Shown piece by piece: positions 15,971-26,300 of a stretch of 64,000 bases of DNA. The first letter of the stretch is position 1. Each line of letters begins with the position of its first letter. This DNA is from JAXLVB01 sp046329195 (GTDB lineage: Bacteria > Bacteroidota > Bacteroidia > Cytophagales > Spirosomataceae): assembly GCA_046329195.1 (NCBI GenBank), contig JAXLVB010000001.1, positions 1,984,001-2,048,000 of the forward strand. The letters run 5' to 3'. The translations under genes and the position numbers were made by a program. Below the pieces are notes generated by a model. The model was not told the origin of the DNA. It worked only from the letters and a program-made list of their open reading frames with translations, and made no database searches.

Positions 15971-16012
15971 TTTTTTGAGAATTGAGATACCAAATTACAA
16001 AAAATAGAACCC

Positions 16013-17134
16013 ATGAGATTTCTAAAAATAACGGCTTGCTTGTTGCTCTGCACAAGCCTCTCATTCGCCCAAAAATTACCTAAAAAGAAGGAAATAATGA
16101 AGGCAATGACCGTGGCTAATGCCTATTTTATGAACAAATGGCCCGACGTCAGCAAACCCATCGTAAGTCCCGACCGCACTCGCCCCAGCAATATTTGGAC
16201 CCGAGGCGTGTATTACGAGGGACTCATGGCCTTGTATCAACTTGACCCTCAAAAAAGCTACCTCGACTACGCCGTTTCGTGGGGTGAAGCCCATAAGTGG
16301 GGTCTTCGCAACGGTATCAAAACTCGCAATGGCGATGACCAATGCTGCGGCCAAACCTACATTGACCTTTACCTCATGGACAAAAAAGAGGAACGCATCC
16401 GTGACATCAAAGCCTGTATGGACAACATGGTCAACAGCGACAAAATTGACGATTGGTCATGGGTAGATGCTTTGCAAATGGCGATGCCTGTCTTTGCCAA
16501 ATTGGGGGTGATTTACAACGACAATCGTTATTACGAAAAAATGTACCAAATGTATTTATTCACCAAAAACCAACACGGCGACAAGGGACTTTACAACCCT
16601 GCCGAGGGGCTTTGGTGGCGTGACAAAGACTTTGACCCTCCTTACAAAACCCCTGCTGGCAAAAACTGCTATTGGTCTCGTGGCGACGGCTGGGTAGTGG
16701 CTGCCTTGGTGCGTGTACTGGACATCATGCCCAAAGATGCCCCTCATCGTGACGAATACCAAAAAACGTATTTGGAAATGATGAAAGCCCTCGCCCCTCT
16801 CCAACGTGCCGATGGCTTTTGGAACGTAAGCCTCACCGACGAAACCGATTATGGTGGAAAAGAATTGACAGGTACCTCTTTATTTGTCTATGGCATGGCT
16901 TGGGGAATGCGCAATGGTTTGTTAGACAAGAAAACCTATATGCCCATCGTGTCGAAAGCGATGAATGCGATGTTGAAAGATTGCGTGCATCCCAACGGTT
17001 TCTTAGGCTGGGTACAAGGCACAGGCAAAGAACCCAAAGACGGACAACCCTTGAGCTATGACAAAGAACCTAATTTTGAAGATTTCGGCTTGGGTTGTTT
17101 CCTCTTAGCAGGCACAGAAGTATGTAAATTGTAA
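16013..17134 (+). CDS. GH105 unsaturated rhamnogalacturonyl hydrolase, short form
   Basis: 373 residues, the usual length for YteR/YesR enzymes, with signal peptide MRFLKITACLLLCTSLSFAQ. Family segments include TRGVYYEGLMALY, NGDDQCCGQTYIDLY, DDWSWVDALQMAMPVFAKLG (active-site Asp region) and YWSRGDGWVVAALVRVLD. It removes 4-deoxy-unsaturated galacturonate from RG-I oligosaccharides made by the adjacent PL11 and PL26-like lyases. It follows PL11 by 42 bp and precedes the GH65-like gene by 35 bp, so co-transcription is likely. Confidence 0.92.
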   Translation: MRFLKITACLLLCTSLSFAQKLPKKKEIMKAMTVANAYFMNKWPDVSKPIVSPDRTRPSNIWTRGVYYEGLMALYQLDPQKSYLDYAVSWGEAHKWGLRNGIKTRNGDDQCCGQTYIDLYLMDKKEERIRDIKACMDNMVNSDKIDDWSWVDALQMAMPVFAKLGVIYNDNRYYEKMYQMYLFTKNQHGDKGLYNPAEGLWWRDKDFDPPYKTPAGKNCYWSRGDGWVVAALVRVLDIMPKDAPHRDEYQKTYLEMMKALAPLQRADGFWNVSLTDETDYGGKELTGTSLFVYGMAWGMRNGLLDKKTYMPIVSKAMNAMLKDCVHPNGFLGWVQGTGKEPKDGQPLSYDKEPNFEDFGLGCFLLAGTEVCKL

Positions 17135-17169
17135 CACGAGTTGCCAAATCGCCGAATTACCTTAGCTGT

Positions 17170-19284
17170 ATGAAAACCATTTACTGTATTTTTTTCTTGT
17201 TGCTCATCCACTCAGCGTATGCTCAGAATATCAATCGGCAAGCAGTGGTGAGTCGGCATAATCCGCTGATTATCAAAGTAGATACGCTGGCCTCTTTGTC
17301 GGTGGGCAATGGTAAATTTGCTTTTACGGCTGACGTGACGGGACTGCAAACGTTTCCTGAATATTACCAAAACGGCATTCCGCTTGGCACACAGTCAGAA
17401 TGGGGTTGGCACGCTTGGCCTAACCCCGAAAAATACAAAATTGAAGAAGCCTATCGAGACATGCCTTCGCACGGACGCATGGTGCCGTATGCCGTGCAAA
17501 TTTCAACTCCCGAGCGTAACAAAAATGCCGTGAATTACCTTCGTCAGAATCCGCACCGCTTGCAGTTGGGCAATGTAGGTTTTGAAATTTTGAAGAAAGA
17601 TGGAACGTTGGCACAAGTGTCAGATATTCAGAATATTCAACAAAAATTAAACGCTTGGACTGGCGAAATCTCCAGTCATTTTACCGTAGAAGGTACGCCC
17701 GTAGAGGTAGTAACGCTAGCGCACCAAACCCAAGATGTGGTGGCCGTTAAAGTCAATTCAGCTTTATTGACAACAGGGCGTTTGAAAATAAAAGTACGTT
17801 TCCCTTATCCAACCAACGAGTTTTTGGACAACGCTACCAATTACAAAAACCCTGAAAAACACAATTCGGCCATCATTGCAGCATCGCCTACTCGTGCGCT
17901 CATTAACAGACGATTAGACACCACCCAATACTATGTAGAGTTATACTCGCCAACTACTATGCTGGTACGCAATCCGAAGCCGCATGAGTTTTTGGTAAGC
18001 ACAACTACCCCTACCCTCAACTTGTCAGTACGTTTTACACAACAATGGCCTCAAACCCCGATTCCTACCTTTGCCGAAACACAGCAAAATAGCCAAACCG
18101 AATGGCCAAAATTCTGGAAGTCAGGTGGTTTTATTGACTTTGCAGGTACAGCCGACCCACGAGCCAAGGAGATTGAACGGCGCATGATATTGTCGTTGTA
18201 TTTGACCAAAATCCAGTGTGCAGGTTCACAGCCCCCTCAAGAAACAGGCCTAACTCAAAACTCTTGGTACGGCAAACCTCACCTCGAAATGCACTGGTGG
18301 CATGGCGTTCATTTTGCACTGTGGGGCCGCCCCGAATGGCTCGAAAATAGTATGCAGTGGTATTTTAAAGCCGAAAAAATAGCTCGTGAAATAGCGCAAC
18401 GTCAAGGCTTTGAAGGCGTTCGTTGGCAAAAAATGACAGACCCTTGGGGCAACGAAGCCCCGTCTTCGGTGGGGGCTTATTTGCTCTGGCAGCAACCGCA
18501 TTTTATCTATTTTTCAGAACTGATTTATCGGCAAAAATCTACTCCCGAAGTACTTAAAAAATACAGCGATTTGGTGTTTAAAACCGCCGACTTCATGGCC
18601 TCCTTTGCCTATCTCGACCCTGAAAAAGGGCGTTACATCTTGGGCAAAGGCGTAATTCCAGCGCAGGAACGCTTCAAACCCGAAGAAACCTTTAATCCTA
18701 CTTACGAACTGGCCTATTGGCGCTGGGCCTTGGAAACAGCGCAAACTTGGCGTGAGCGCATGAAACTACCTCGCCACCCCAAATGGGATGAGGTCTTGCA
18801 AAAACTCTCGCCCTTACCCCAAGCCGACGGCGTGTATTTGGCCACCGAGAGCGCACCTGACTCCTACACCAATCCGAAGTACCTCACCGACCACCCCAGC
18901 GTGCTCGGCACCTACGGTATGTTGCCCAAAACCAAGGGCTTAGACGTACAAGTGATGGACAATACCTTTGAAAAAATCTGGAAAATCTGGACATGGGGCG
19001 ACACCTGGGGCTGGGATTTTCCGATGGTAGCCATGACCGCTACCCGCTTAGGCAAGCCCGACAAAGCTATTGAAGGGCTGCTGATGAACATCCACACCAA
19101 TAGTTACCTGCCCAACGGCCACAACTACCAAGACAAACGCCTTCGACTCTACCTGCCTGGTAACGGAGGCTTATTGGCTGCCCTTGCCATGATGGCCGCC
19201 GGCTACGACGAAGTGCCTCAATCGAATATTGGCTTCCCCAAAGGCTGGAAAGTGAAATGGGAAGGGTTGAAACGAATGCCTTAA
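17170..19284 (+). CDS. (alpha/alpha)6-barrel glycosidase-like protein, GH65/clan GH-L-like
   Basis: 704 residues with signal peptide MKTIYCIFFLLLIHSAYAQ. The N-terminal 300 residues look like a beta-sandwich (LSVGNGKFAFTADVTGLQTFPEYY...), followed by an alpha-rich barrel containing SWYGKPHLEMHWWHGVHFALWGR, EGVRWQKMTDPWG, PTYELAYWRWALE and TWGWDFPMVAMTATRLG. The K-x-H-x-E-M-H-W-W-H segment is reminiscent of GH65-type proteins, but a firm family cannot be given. As the last gene of the RG-I run it may process a neutral side chain or terminal sugar (inference). A stable hairpin downstream (19383-19406) could end the transcript. Confidence 0.6.
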   Translation: MKTIYCIFFLLLIHSAYAQNINRQAVVSRHNPLIIKVDTLASLSVGNGKFAFTADVTGLQTFPEYYQNGIPLGTQSEWGWHAWPNPEKYKIEEAYRDMPSHGRMVPYAVQISTPERNKNAVNYLRQNPHRLQLGNVGFEILKKDGTLAQVSDIQNIQQKLNAWTGEISSHFTVEGTPVEVVTLAHQTQDVVAVKVNSALLTTGRLKIKVRFPYPTNEFLDNATNYKNPEKHNSAIIAASPTRALINRRLDTTQYYVELYSPTTMLVRNPKPHEFLVSTTTPTLNLSVRFTQQWPQTPIPTFAETQQNSQTEWPKFWKSGGFIDFAGTADPRAKEIERRMILSLYLTKIQCAGSQPPQETGLTQNSWYGKPHLEMHWWHGVHFALWGRPEWLENSMQWYFKAEKIAREIAQRQGFEGVRWQKMTDPWGNEAPSSVGAYLLWQQPHFIYFSELIYRQKSTPEVLKKYSDLVFKTADFMASFAYLDPEKGRYILGKGVIPAQERFKPEETFNPTYELAYWRWALETAQTWRERMKLPRHPKWDEVLQKLSPLPQADGVYLATESAPDSYTNPKYLTDHPSVLGTYGMLPKTKGLDVQVMDNTFEKIWKIWTWGDTWGWDFPMVAMTATRLGKPDKAIEGLLMNIHTNSYLPNGHNYQDKRLRLYLPGNGGLLAALAMMAAGYDEVPQSNIGFPKGWKVKWEGLKRMP

Positions 19285-19348
19285 TATGCAAACAAAATTC
19301 GCAAGATTTATAAATTGTTGATTATTAAATCCTTATGGATTCCAGTAT

Positions 19349-19410
19349 CTAACCATTTGCGTCGGAGACGCTGAACCATTTCCGCCCCAAAACGGAGTTT
19401 GGGGCGAGCG
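19349..19410. repeat. Left copy of an inverted repeat flanking the AT-rich island; contains a 9-bp hairpin
   Basis: This segment (CTAACCATTTGCGTC at its start, GAGTTTGGGGCGAGCG at its end) is similar over its whole length to the reverse complement of 29235-29308. It contains CGCCCCAAA-ACGGAG-TTTGGGGCG (19383-19406), which could act as a terminator for the RG-I operon. Confidence 0.65.
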
Positions 19411-19835
19411 GGAGAACTTTGAAAAACAAAGTAAAATAATCCTAAAACTTTTTGAACCGTATCCCACCTGTCAATCAACAAGTTTTGCTTTCAGCGGTCC
19501 GATTTCTATGCTTCAAGCAAAGCAGGCGTAATCTCAGATTTAGCCCCCTAAAAAGTACAGAATAATTTGACTTTTTGAAAACCATTTTTTAGATTTGTTT
19601 AAGTGTTACAAACACTCAACGACACAACAAATACGACTGAAAAAGTGTTATGCTATCTTGGTAAAAGTCAAGTGATATTCACAATGTACAACATCGTAAG
19701 TACAACACAATCTTGACAAAAACCAAAATAATACAAAAAGTGCGTCCGCAGCGGCGAACCGCAAAACTTTCGTAAATCTATGAGTTGGGCGAAATACTAC
19801 CCTAGACTCACCACCTTAATGAATCTATTACATTT
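19411..19835. other. Non-coding stretch upstream of the lipid operon
   Basis: No gene is seen. The stretch holds a small inverted repeat AGTGTT-ACA-AACACT (19602-19616), a TATCTTGG promoter-like box without a good -33 partner (19654-19661), and GTTGGGCGAA at 19784-19793, which is the inverse of TTCGCCCAAC at 28906-28915 beyond the other end of the operon. Confidence 0.4.
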
Positions 19836-20978
19836 ATGAGCTATCATCCAATAGAAAAAATGTTCCTGAAGGCGGACATAATTTGTAATGGTACGAGGCC
19901 ACACGACATTAAAGTATTAAACAACAAATTCTACGACAGAGTTCTAAAGGATGGTCAGCTTGGGATAGGTGAATCATATATGGATGGCTGGTGGGAATGT
20001 GATTGTATTGATGAGATGGTTGCTAAATTCATTACGGCTGACCTGCTAAAAGATACCCAGCAAAATATAAGATTTCTACTAAATTATCTAAGAGTAAAGC
20101 TTTCTGATATTGGCAACCAATCCAAAGCTTATGAAATAGCTGAAAAACATTATGACTTAGGAAATAATCTTTTTGAATCCTTTTTAGATAAGCGAATGAC
20201 TTACAGTTGTGCATATTGGAAAGATGCACAAAATTTGGATGAAGCGCAGGAAAATAAATTGGACCTTATATGTCGAAAGCTTGGTCTGAAGGCAGGAATG
20301 AAAGTATTGGAAATAGGTTGTGGCTGGGGAGGATGGGCTAAGTATGCCAGCGAGAAATATGGAGTGGAAGTTACGGGTATTACTGTTTCCAAAGAACAGG
20401 CTGAATATGCAAAAGACAATTGCCACGGACTTCCGATTGATATTCAACTAAAAGATTATAGAGAAATTTCTGGTGAGTACGATCGGGTTGTATCTATTGC
20501 GATGTTTGAAGCAGTCGGGAAGAAGTATTTCAGAACATTTATGAAGGTGGTTGAAGAACATTTAAAAGATGATGGCATCTTTTTATTGCATAGTATTATT
20601 GGTCGCATTCCGCTTGGCCCCGCACAATCTACATGGCTAAACAAATATATTTTTCCAAATGGAGAACTGGCGACGCTATCTCAGCTATCAAAGGCGGCAG
20701 AGGGGTTATTTGTTGAGGAAGCACATCACCAGCTAACAGGCCATTATGAAAAAACACTTGAGGCATGGTATCACAATTTTTTGCAGAACTGGCCAGGAAT
20801 TTCAAACAATTATGATGAAAGGTTTTTTCGAATGTGGAAGTTTTACCTATTATTATCCAAAGGAGCATTCCAGTCTCGGATTATTCAGTTGTGGCAATTT
20901 GTTTACACCAAAAGAGGAATTCCAAAAATGTCTTCTTATATAGAAGATTATGAAATTCTTAAAATAGATTCTAGATAG
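19836..20978 (+). CDS. Cyclopropane-fatty-acyl-phospholipid synthase-like methyltransferase
   Basis: 380 residues, matching CFA synthase length, with the segments EIAEKHYDLGNNLF, MTYSCAYWKDA (active-site Cys), VLEIGCGWGGWAKY (SAM motif, starting near residue 157), MFEAVG (E225), LLHSIIG (His) and EAWYHNF (Tyr). The residues equivalent to the E. coli bicarbonate-binding Cys, Glu, His and Tyr are all present. The residue after the catalytic Glu is Ala, where E. coli has His (MFEHVG). It methylates a cis double bond in an acyl chain using SAM, giving a cyclopropane or methyl branch. As first gene of an operon with a desaturase, the likely substrate is a newly made double bond (inference). Confidence 0.88.
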   Translation: MSYHPIEKMFLKADIICNGTRPHDIKVLNNKFYDRVLKDGQLGIGESYMDGWWECDCIDEMVAKFITADLLKDTQQNIRFLLNYLRVKLSDIGNQSKAYEIAEKHYDLGNNLFESFLDKRMTYSCAYWKDAQNLDEAQENKLDLICRKLGLKAGMKVLEIGCGWGGWAKYASEKYGVEVTGITVSKEQAEYAKDNCHGLPIDIQLKDYREISGEYDRVVSIAMFEAVGKKYFRTFMKVVEEHLKDDGIFLLHSIIGRIPLGPAQSTWLNKYIFPNGELATLSQLSKAAEGLFVEEAHHQLTGHYEKTLEAWYHNFLQNWPGISNNYDERFFRMWKFYLLLSKGAFQSRIIQLWQFVYTKRGIPKMSSYIEDYEILKIDSR

Positions 20979-20990
20979 TAAAAAAATCAC

Positions 20991-22049
20991 ATGAGCCAAC
21001 AATCTTTTGAAAAGGAGTTATACCAAAATATTAATCAATATTTTGAATCTAATCAAATATCCAGGTATGCAAATAAAAAAATGCTGGTTAAGGTAATTCT
21101 TGCGTGTGTATTTTGGGTCACCAGTATTATACTGCTTTTTTTGTTAGGTGGGTATGGCAAACTTGTTTTTTTTCTGCTTTATGTTTTTCATTGCTTTAGC
21201 CAGTTGTTTATTCTCTTAAACATAGCACATGATGCAAACCATGGAGCAATATTCAAGAATAAGATACTAAAAAAAATAATGCCTTACTCCTTTGATCTCT
21301 GCGGTGTAAATTCTTACATGTGGCGGCAGCTGCATCATGCTCAGCACCACAATTGTATGAATATAGATGGGGAAGATGAAACGCTTGTGGCTCGAAAACT
21401 ATTTCGCTTTTCAAAAAAAACAAATCCTCGATTTATTCATCAGTTTCAACATTTTTATTTCTTACTATTCTATGGTTTGTTTACTGCAGATTGGGTTTTT
21501 TTCAAGGATTTTGAGTGTTTTTTCTTCCCACATACCCAATACCTCAGGCAGAAAAATCATCCACCTGTAGCGTACCACAGTCTTTTCATCGGTAAGTCAT
21601 TGTACATCGGATACATGATTATTTTACCAATAATTATATTTAATTATTCTTTTTGGCTTATGCTATTCACATTCATTATTAGTCATTTTTTGATTGGGAT
21701 AATAGGTGGTACAGTTATTCAGATTACACATCCACTTTCAGAAGCAGATTTTCCGGAATCTAAAAAAGAATATCAGGACTTTGCCAGATTCGTATTTGCA
21801 ACTACTGCTGATTATTCTATCAATAGTAAAATTGCTGATTGGTTTTTTGGTGGATTACACTTGCATGTAGCACATCATCTCTGTCCTAATGTATGTCACG
21901 TTCATTACAAAGAACTGACTAAGATAATAGCTGAGACGTCTGCAAGATATAGGGTCAAATATAGGGTTAATCGAACCATGTTTGATGCTGTTAAAGATCA
22001 TTATATGCACTTAAAATCGTTAAGTACTTCCTCGTATGCCACAAATTGA
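20991..22049 (+). CDS. Membrane fatty-acid desaturase
   Basis: 352 residues with at least four hydrophobic segments and the three histidine boxes of acyl-lipid desaturases: HDANH (80-84), HHAQHH (115-120) and HVAHH (292-296). The third box begins with His, not Gln, so it is not the cytochrome-b5 front-end form. The diiron centre inserts a double bond in an acyl chain at the cytoplasmic membrane. It starts 12 bp after the CFA-like gene and overlaps the P450 gene by 14 bp, showing tight operon organisation. The position of desaturation cannot be told. Codon use is strongly AT-biased, like the rest of the island. Confidence 0.9.
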   Translation: MSQQSFEKELYQNINQYFESNQISRYANKKMLVKVILACVFWVTSIILLFLLGGYGKLVFFLLYVFHCFSQLFILLNIAHDANHGAIFKNKILKKIMPYSFDLCGVNSYMWRQLHHAQHHNCMNIDGEDETLVARKLFRFSKKTNPRFIHQFQHFYFLLFYGLFTADWVFFKDFECFFFPHTQYLRQKNHPPVAYHSLFIGKSLYIGYMIILPIIIFNYSFWLMLFTFIISHFLIGIIGGTVIQITHPLSEADFPESKKEYQDFARFVFATTADYSINSKIADWFFGGLHLHVAHHLCPNVCHVHYKELTKIIAETSARYRVKYRVNRTMFDAVKDHYMHLKSLSTSSYATN

Positions 22050-23376
22050 TTTCCCTCTCGTAAACAGGATAGATGCATTTAAAGACTCATTCATAATGTC
22101 GGAAAATGCTATCGGGGTTTTTAATAACTACCTGACTAAATTAGGTGGTGCATATTATTTCCCATTTGGTGGTATAAAAAAAGGTTTAGTTATAACAGAT
22201 CCGCACATTATCGAACATGTACTGCTAACCAATTATAAAAATTATAAGAAATCGGATATACAAAACAAAAAAATGGGTGCATTTTTGGGAGATGGCTTGC
22301 TAACAAGTCATGGCTCTTATTGGCTTACTCAAAGGCGCATTATTCAAGAAGGATTTAAGAAAGACAAATTAAAATCCTATCTACAGAACATGGATAGTAT
22401 TTTAGACCGACGCCTGAATAATATTGCCCCTACACAACTACAGGATTTTGATCTTGCTACATTTCTTACTCATGTAGCGTTTGAAATGGTAATGGGGTCA
22501 TTATTTACACATAACTTGAAGGAAGATGAACTCAATCAAATAACCTATACCATCATTACCGTTCAAAAATATATTTTAGATCAGATTATTCAACCTTATC
22601 TAATTCCGTTTACTAAAATTTCAGGAGTATATTCCAATCTACAAAGAAACAGAAGGAATGCTGATAATATCTTGCTGAAAATTATCAAAAACCGAAAACA
22701 AAGTAATGTCGCAGCAAACGACATGCTGGATATTTTGCTCAAAGCAAGATATGACGAAACAGGAGAAGGCATGACAGAGGAACAAATACTTATGGAAAGT
22801 ATGCAATTGATTGTTGCAGGTCATGAAACTTCGGCTACAGCTTTGTTTTGGACATTCTATCTATTAACACAGCATCAAGATATTTATTGTAAAGTAAAAA
22901 AAGAGCTGGATGGTTGCGAAGAAATCACTACGGAAAGTCTCATGAAATTAACTTACTGCGTCCAGGTAATTCAAGAGGCTCTGCGTATATATCCTCCTTT
23001 TTGGATGATAGACCGAGAGGCCATTAATGATGATTACGTTTCGGGTTATAAAATAAGAAAAGGTACGATGTTATTAATTTATATCTACGGCATTCATAAC
23101 AACGATAAATTTTGGTCTCAGCCAGACAAATTTAATCCTGAAAGATTTAGTAGCATGAACCCTAAAAAGGAAACTCCTTTTACTTACCTGCCTTTCGGTG
23201 CCGGACCCAAAGGATGCATAGGCGGCAATTATGCTACTATTCAAATGCTTATTATATTAAAAAAAATGCTTTCAAAGTTCAATATATCTGCTAATTCAAA
23301 AATCACATCATTGGAACCACTGATTATGTTGAAACCAAAAAATAAAATTTACTTTACGCTGACTGTAAGCAAATGA
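22036..23376 (+). CDS. Cytochrome P450
   Basis: 446 residues with the oxygen-binding I-helix motif AGHETSAT (near 261), the ExxR motif in EALRIYPP and the heme loop FGAGPKGCIGG with Cys394 as the axial ligand. There is no N-terminal membrane anchor, as usual for bacterial P450s. The ATG at 22036 overlaps the desaturase end by 14 bp, and the stop overlaps the next start by 4 bp, so translation is probably coupled in both directions. The likely role is hydroxylation, epoxidation or C-C cleavage of the acyl chain handled by the cluster (inference). No ferredoxin gene is present in the island. Confidence 0.92.
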   Translation: MPQIDFPLVNRIDAFKDSFIMSENAIGVFNNYLTKLGGAYYFPFGGIKKGLVITDPHIIEHVLLTNYKNYKKSDIQNKKMGAFLGDGLLTSHGSYWLTQRRIIQEGFKKDKLKSYLQNMDSILDRRLNNIAPTQLQDFDLATFLTHVAFEMVMGSLFTHNLKEDELNQITYTIITVQKYILDQIIQPYLIPFTKISGVYSNLQRNRRNADNILLKIIKNRKQSNVAANDMLDILLKARYDETGEGMTEEQILMESMQLIVAGHETSATALFWTFYLLTQHQDIYCKVKKELDGCEEITTESLMKLTYCVQVIQEALRIYPPFWMIDREAINDDYVSGYKIRKGTMLLIYIYGIHNNDKFWSQPDKFNPERFSSMNPKKETPFTYLPFGAGPKGCIGGNYATIQMLIILKKMLSKFNISANSKITSLEPLIMLKPKNKIYFTLTVSK

Positions 23377-26300
23377 AAAGTTTTTTTGAAACAATAGATG
23401 AATGGGTGCAACATCAACCCGAAAAGACTCTTTACACATTTCTTGATATAAATGGACTGGTAAAGGAAAGTTTTACTTATGCCGAATTTGAAAAACGAGT
23501 GGCTGTTATTGCTGATAATTTGCACCACAGGTACAAATTCCGCAGGAATGATAAAATTTTGTTGGCATTTCCGCCAGGTATTGAAACCATCTGTGCTTTT
23601 TTTGCATGTGCACGTATCGGTTTAATTCCTGTTCCTACCTATCCGCCTTCCACATCGGGCTTTCAAGCTTCATATTCAAAAATGGTATTTATTGCTACAG
23701 ACTGTGAAGCAAAAGGGGTACTTACCAGCGATGAATATTACTGGAACTTAAAGCTAAATGTTAGTAAGAATAATATTGACAACAAAACAATTCTTAATAG
23801 AATTCCCTGGATAAATACCAACGAGTTTACAGAATTTACTTCCAATAAAACATTGATATTGCCAGAAGCCGACTTTTTATTTCTGCAATATACATCTGGT
23901 TCTACCAGCGATCCGAAAGGTGTGATAGTAACACATAAAAACATATTACACAATGCAACACTTGCAGTTGACCATTTACCCATTGGGGTAACCTGGTTAC
24001 CCCAATATCACGATATGGGATTGATTGGCTACTATTTATTTTTTGCCTTAAAAGGTGGTACTACTTATGGATTTTCCTCTTTGGATTTCATCAAAAAGCC
24101 ATCTCTTTGGCTGGAGACAATCACAAAATATGGAGGAACAGCCTCATCTGCACCAAATTTTGCGTATGAATATTGTATGAAACCAGGTAAAATTAGCCCT
24201 GAAGTATTGGAAAAAATTGATTTGAGCACTATTCGTTACTTAATGAATGCAGCCGAACCAGTTAGAGCAACAACCTATCTTAATTTTATTGAGTTTTTTA
24301 AACCCTATGGTCTTAATCCACAGAGTCATTTTGTTGCTTACGGACTCGCAGAAAATACATTAGCTGTTTCTAACTATGGCAAAAACGTGCTTACAGTGGC
24401 TACTGAGGCACTCCATCGAAACAAGCTTTTTATTCTTTCTTCAGATTCTAAACTGCCCAAAACGCAAATTATGAGTTGTGGAATACCTCTGGGAGATCAG
24501 GTAATTAAAATTGTCGATCCAGAAAATTTAACTGACTTATACACCGAAACCATTGGCGAAATATGGGTAAATGGAGACAGCAAATGTCTGGGTTATTGGA
24601 AAAAGGACGAATTGAATAAACAAATATTTTATGCAGAACTACAAGATTCTTCCTCTGATAATAGTCAAATGTTTTTAAGAACCGGAGATCTCGGCTTTTT
24701 ATATAACAATGAATTATATGTTTGTGGGAGAATGAAAGATACCATCATTGTCAGAGGACTTAATTATTACCCACACGACATTGAAAGTATAGTAGAAAAT
24801 AGTCACAAAGATATCAGAGAAGGATTTGTTGCTGCTTTTAGCGTTCAAGAAGATGGGGAAGAGAAACTGGTTGTGATAGCAGGAGTAAAAAACATCAATA
24901 AAATACCTGATCCTACACCAATTCGGGAGGCCGTAACGAAACAATTCAATATACTTTTACATTCCTTGGCTTTTGTACATACTAAAAGCATTCCAAAAAC
25001 TTCTTCAGGAAAAATTATGCGTTCAAAAGCAAAAGAACTTTGGATCAGCAAAAAATTGGAAATTGTTTCAGAGTATGTTTTGACTAACGATAAAGAACAA
25101 GTATCTTCCTTGTCCTCTTCTCCTTTTGAGGAAATTAAAAGAAAGTATAATCTAATTGGTTCCGAAACCTATTCGCTGGCGGAAGTCCTTGACTCATTGG
25201 ATTTGGTTTGTCTTGTTAAAGATGTAGAAGATTTGTTGCTTAGAAAAGGAAATCCTTATTTATCCAAACAGGTTGACAATAGATTGTTACAGGAGATTAA
25301 CGTTTCAGAGTTCTTTTCACTGGTAGAAGAAATTGAATCTGCGTCACTAATTGGGCTTCAACGCTTGAAAAAAGCAATAGATAAACTTAGGAAAGAACAC
25401 AGGTTTTTTGAGCAAAAAATTATGCTAGCAGATTGTAATCTTTCGTTAGATATCAATAACACAGAACTTGCTCACAATCAGTCTCACAAAGAATCGGATA
25501 AGATTTTGCTTACTGGTGGTACAGGATTTTTAGGACCCTTTTTAATCAAGAGTCTATTAGAGAACACAAAAGACATTATTTATGTTCTTATTCGATCGCA
25601 AAATCAGGAGCATGGAAAATCCAGAATTATAGAGGAATTTAAAATCTCAGGAATTTACACTTCTTGGATTGAAAAAATGTTTGAGGAAAGAGTTGTAGCT
25701 GTGCCTGGGGATCTTAGCAAAGAAAAATTAGGATTAAACAAAGAAGATTGGGACGAACTTTCAGAGTCGGTACATACAATATACAACAATGGTGCCATGG
25801 TAAATTATCTGTATAATTATGCACGTATGAAGGAAACTAATGTAAAAGGCACTAATGAAATTATCCGATTCGCTTTAAACAAACAGCCTAAAATATTAAA
25901 TCATATTTCAACAACTTTTGTTTTCGGTTGGGCGGTAAAAGATACTCTTTTTGAAACAGACTTTTGCGAAGACTTAAACTTATTGGATTTTGGATATAGT
26001 CAAACTAAATGGGTTTCTGAACAATTGGTTGTAAAAGCGATGGAGCAGGGCTTGCATGCCAGAATATTCCGTCCGGCATTAATCACACCTTCAGCAAATG
26101 GAGAAGGAAATAATTTTGATATTGCCATAAGGCTTATAGCATTTATGATTAATCATGGTATTAGTGTAAACACACAAAATCAGGTAAGCTTTGTGCCAGT
26201 AGATGTTGTTGCCGCTAATATCGTAGCAACTTCTAATTTGCCGGACACCTTACAGAAAATTTTTCACGTTACTCGAGATGAATATTCTAATATGATGGAC

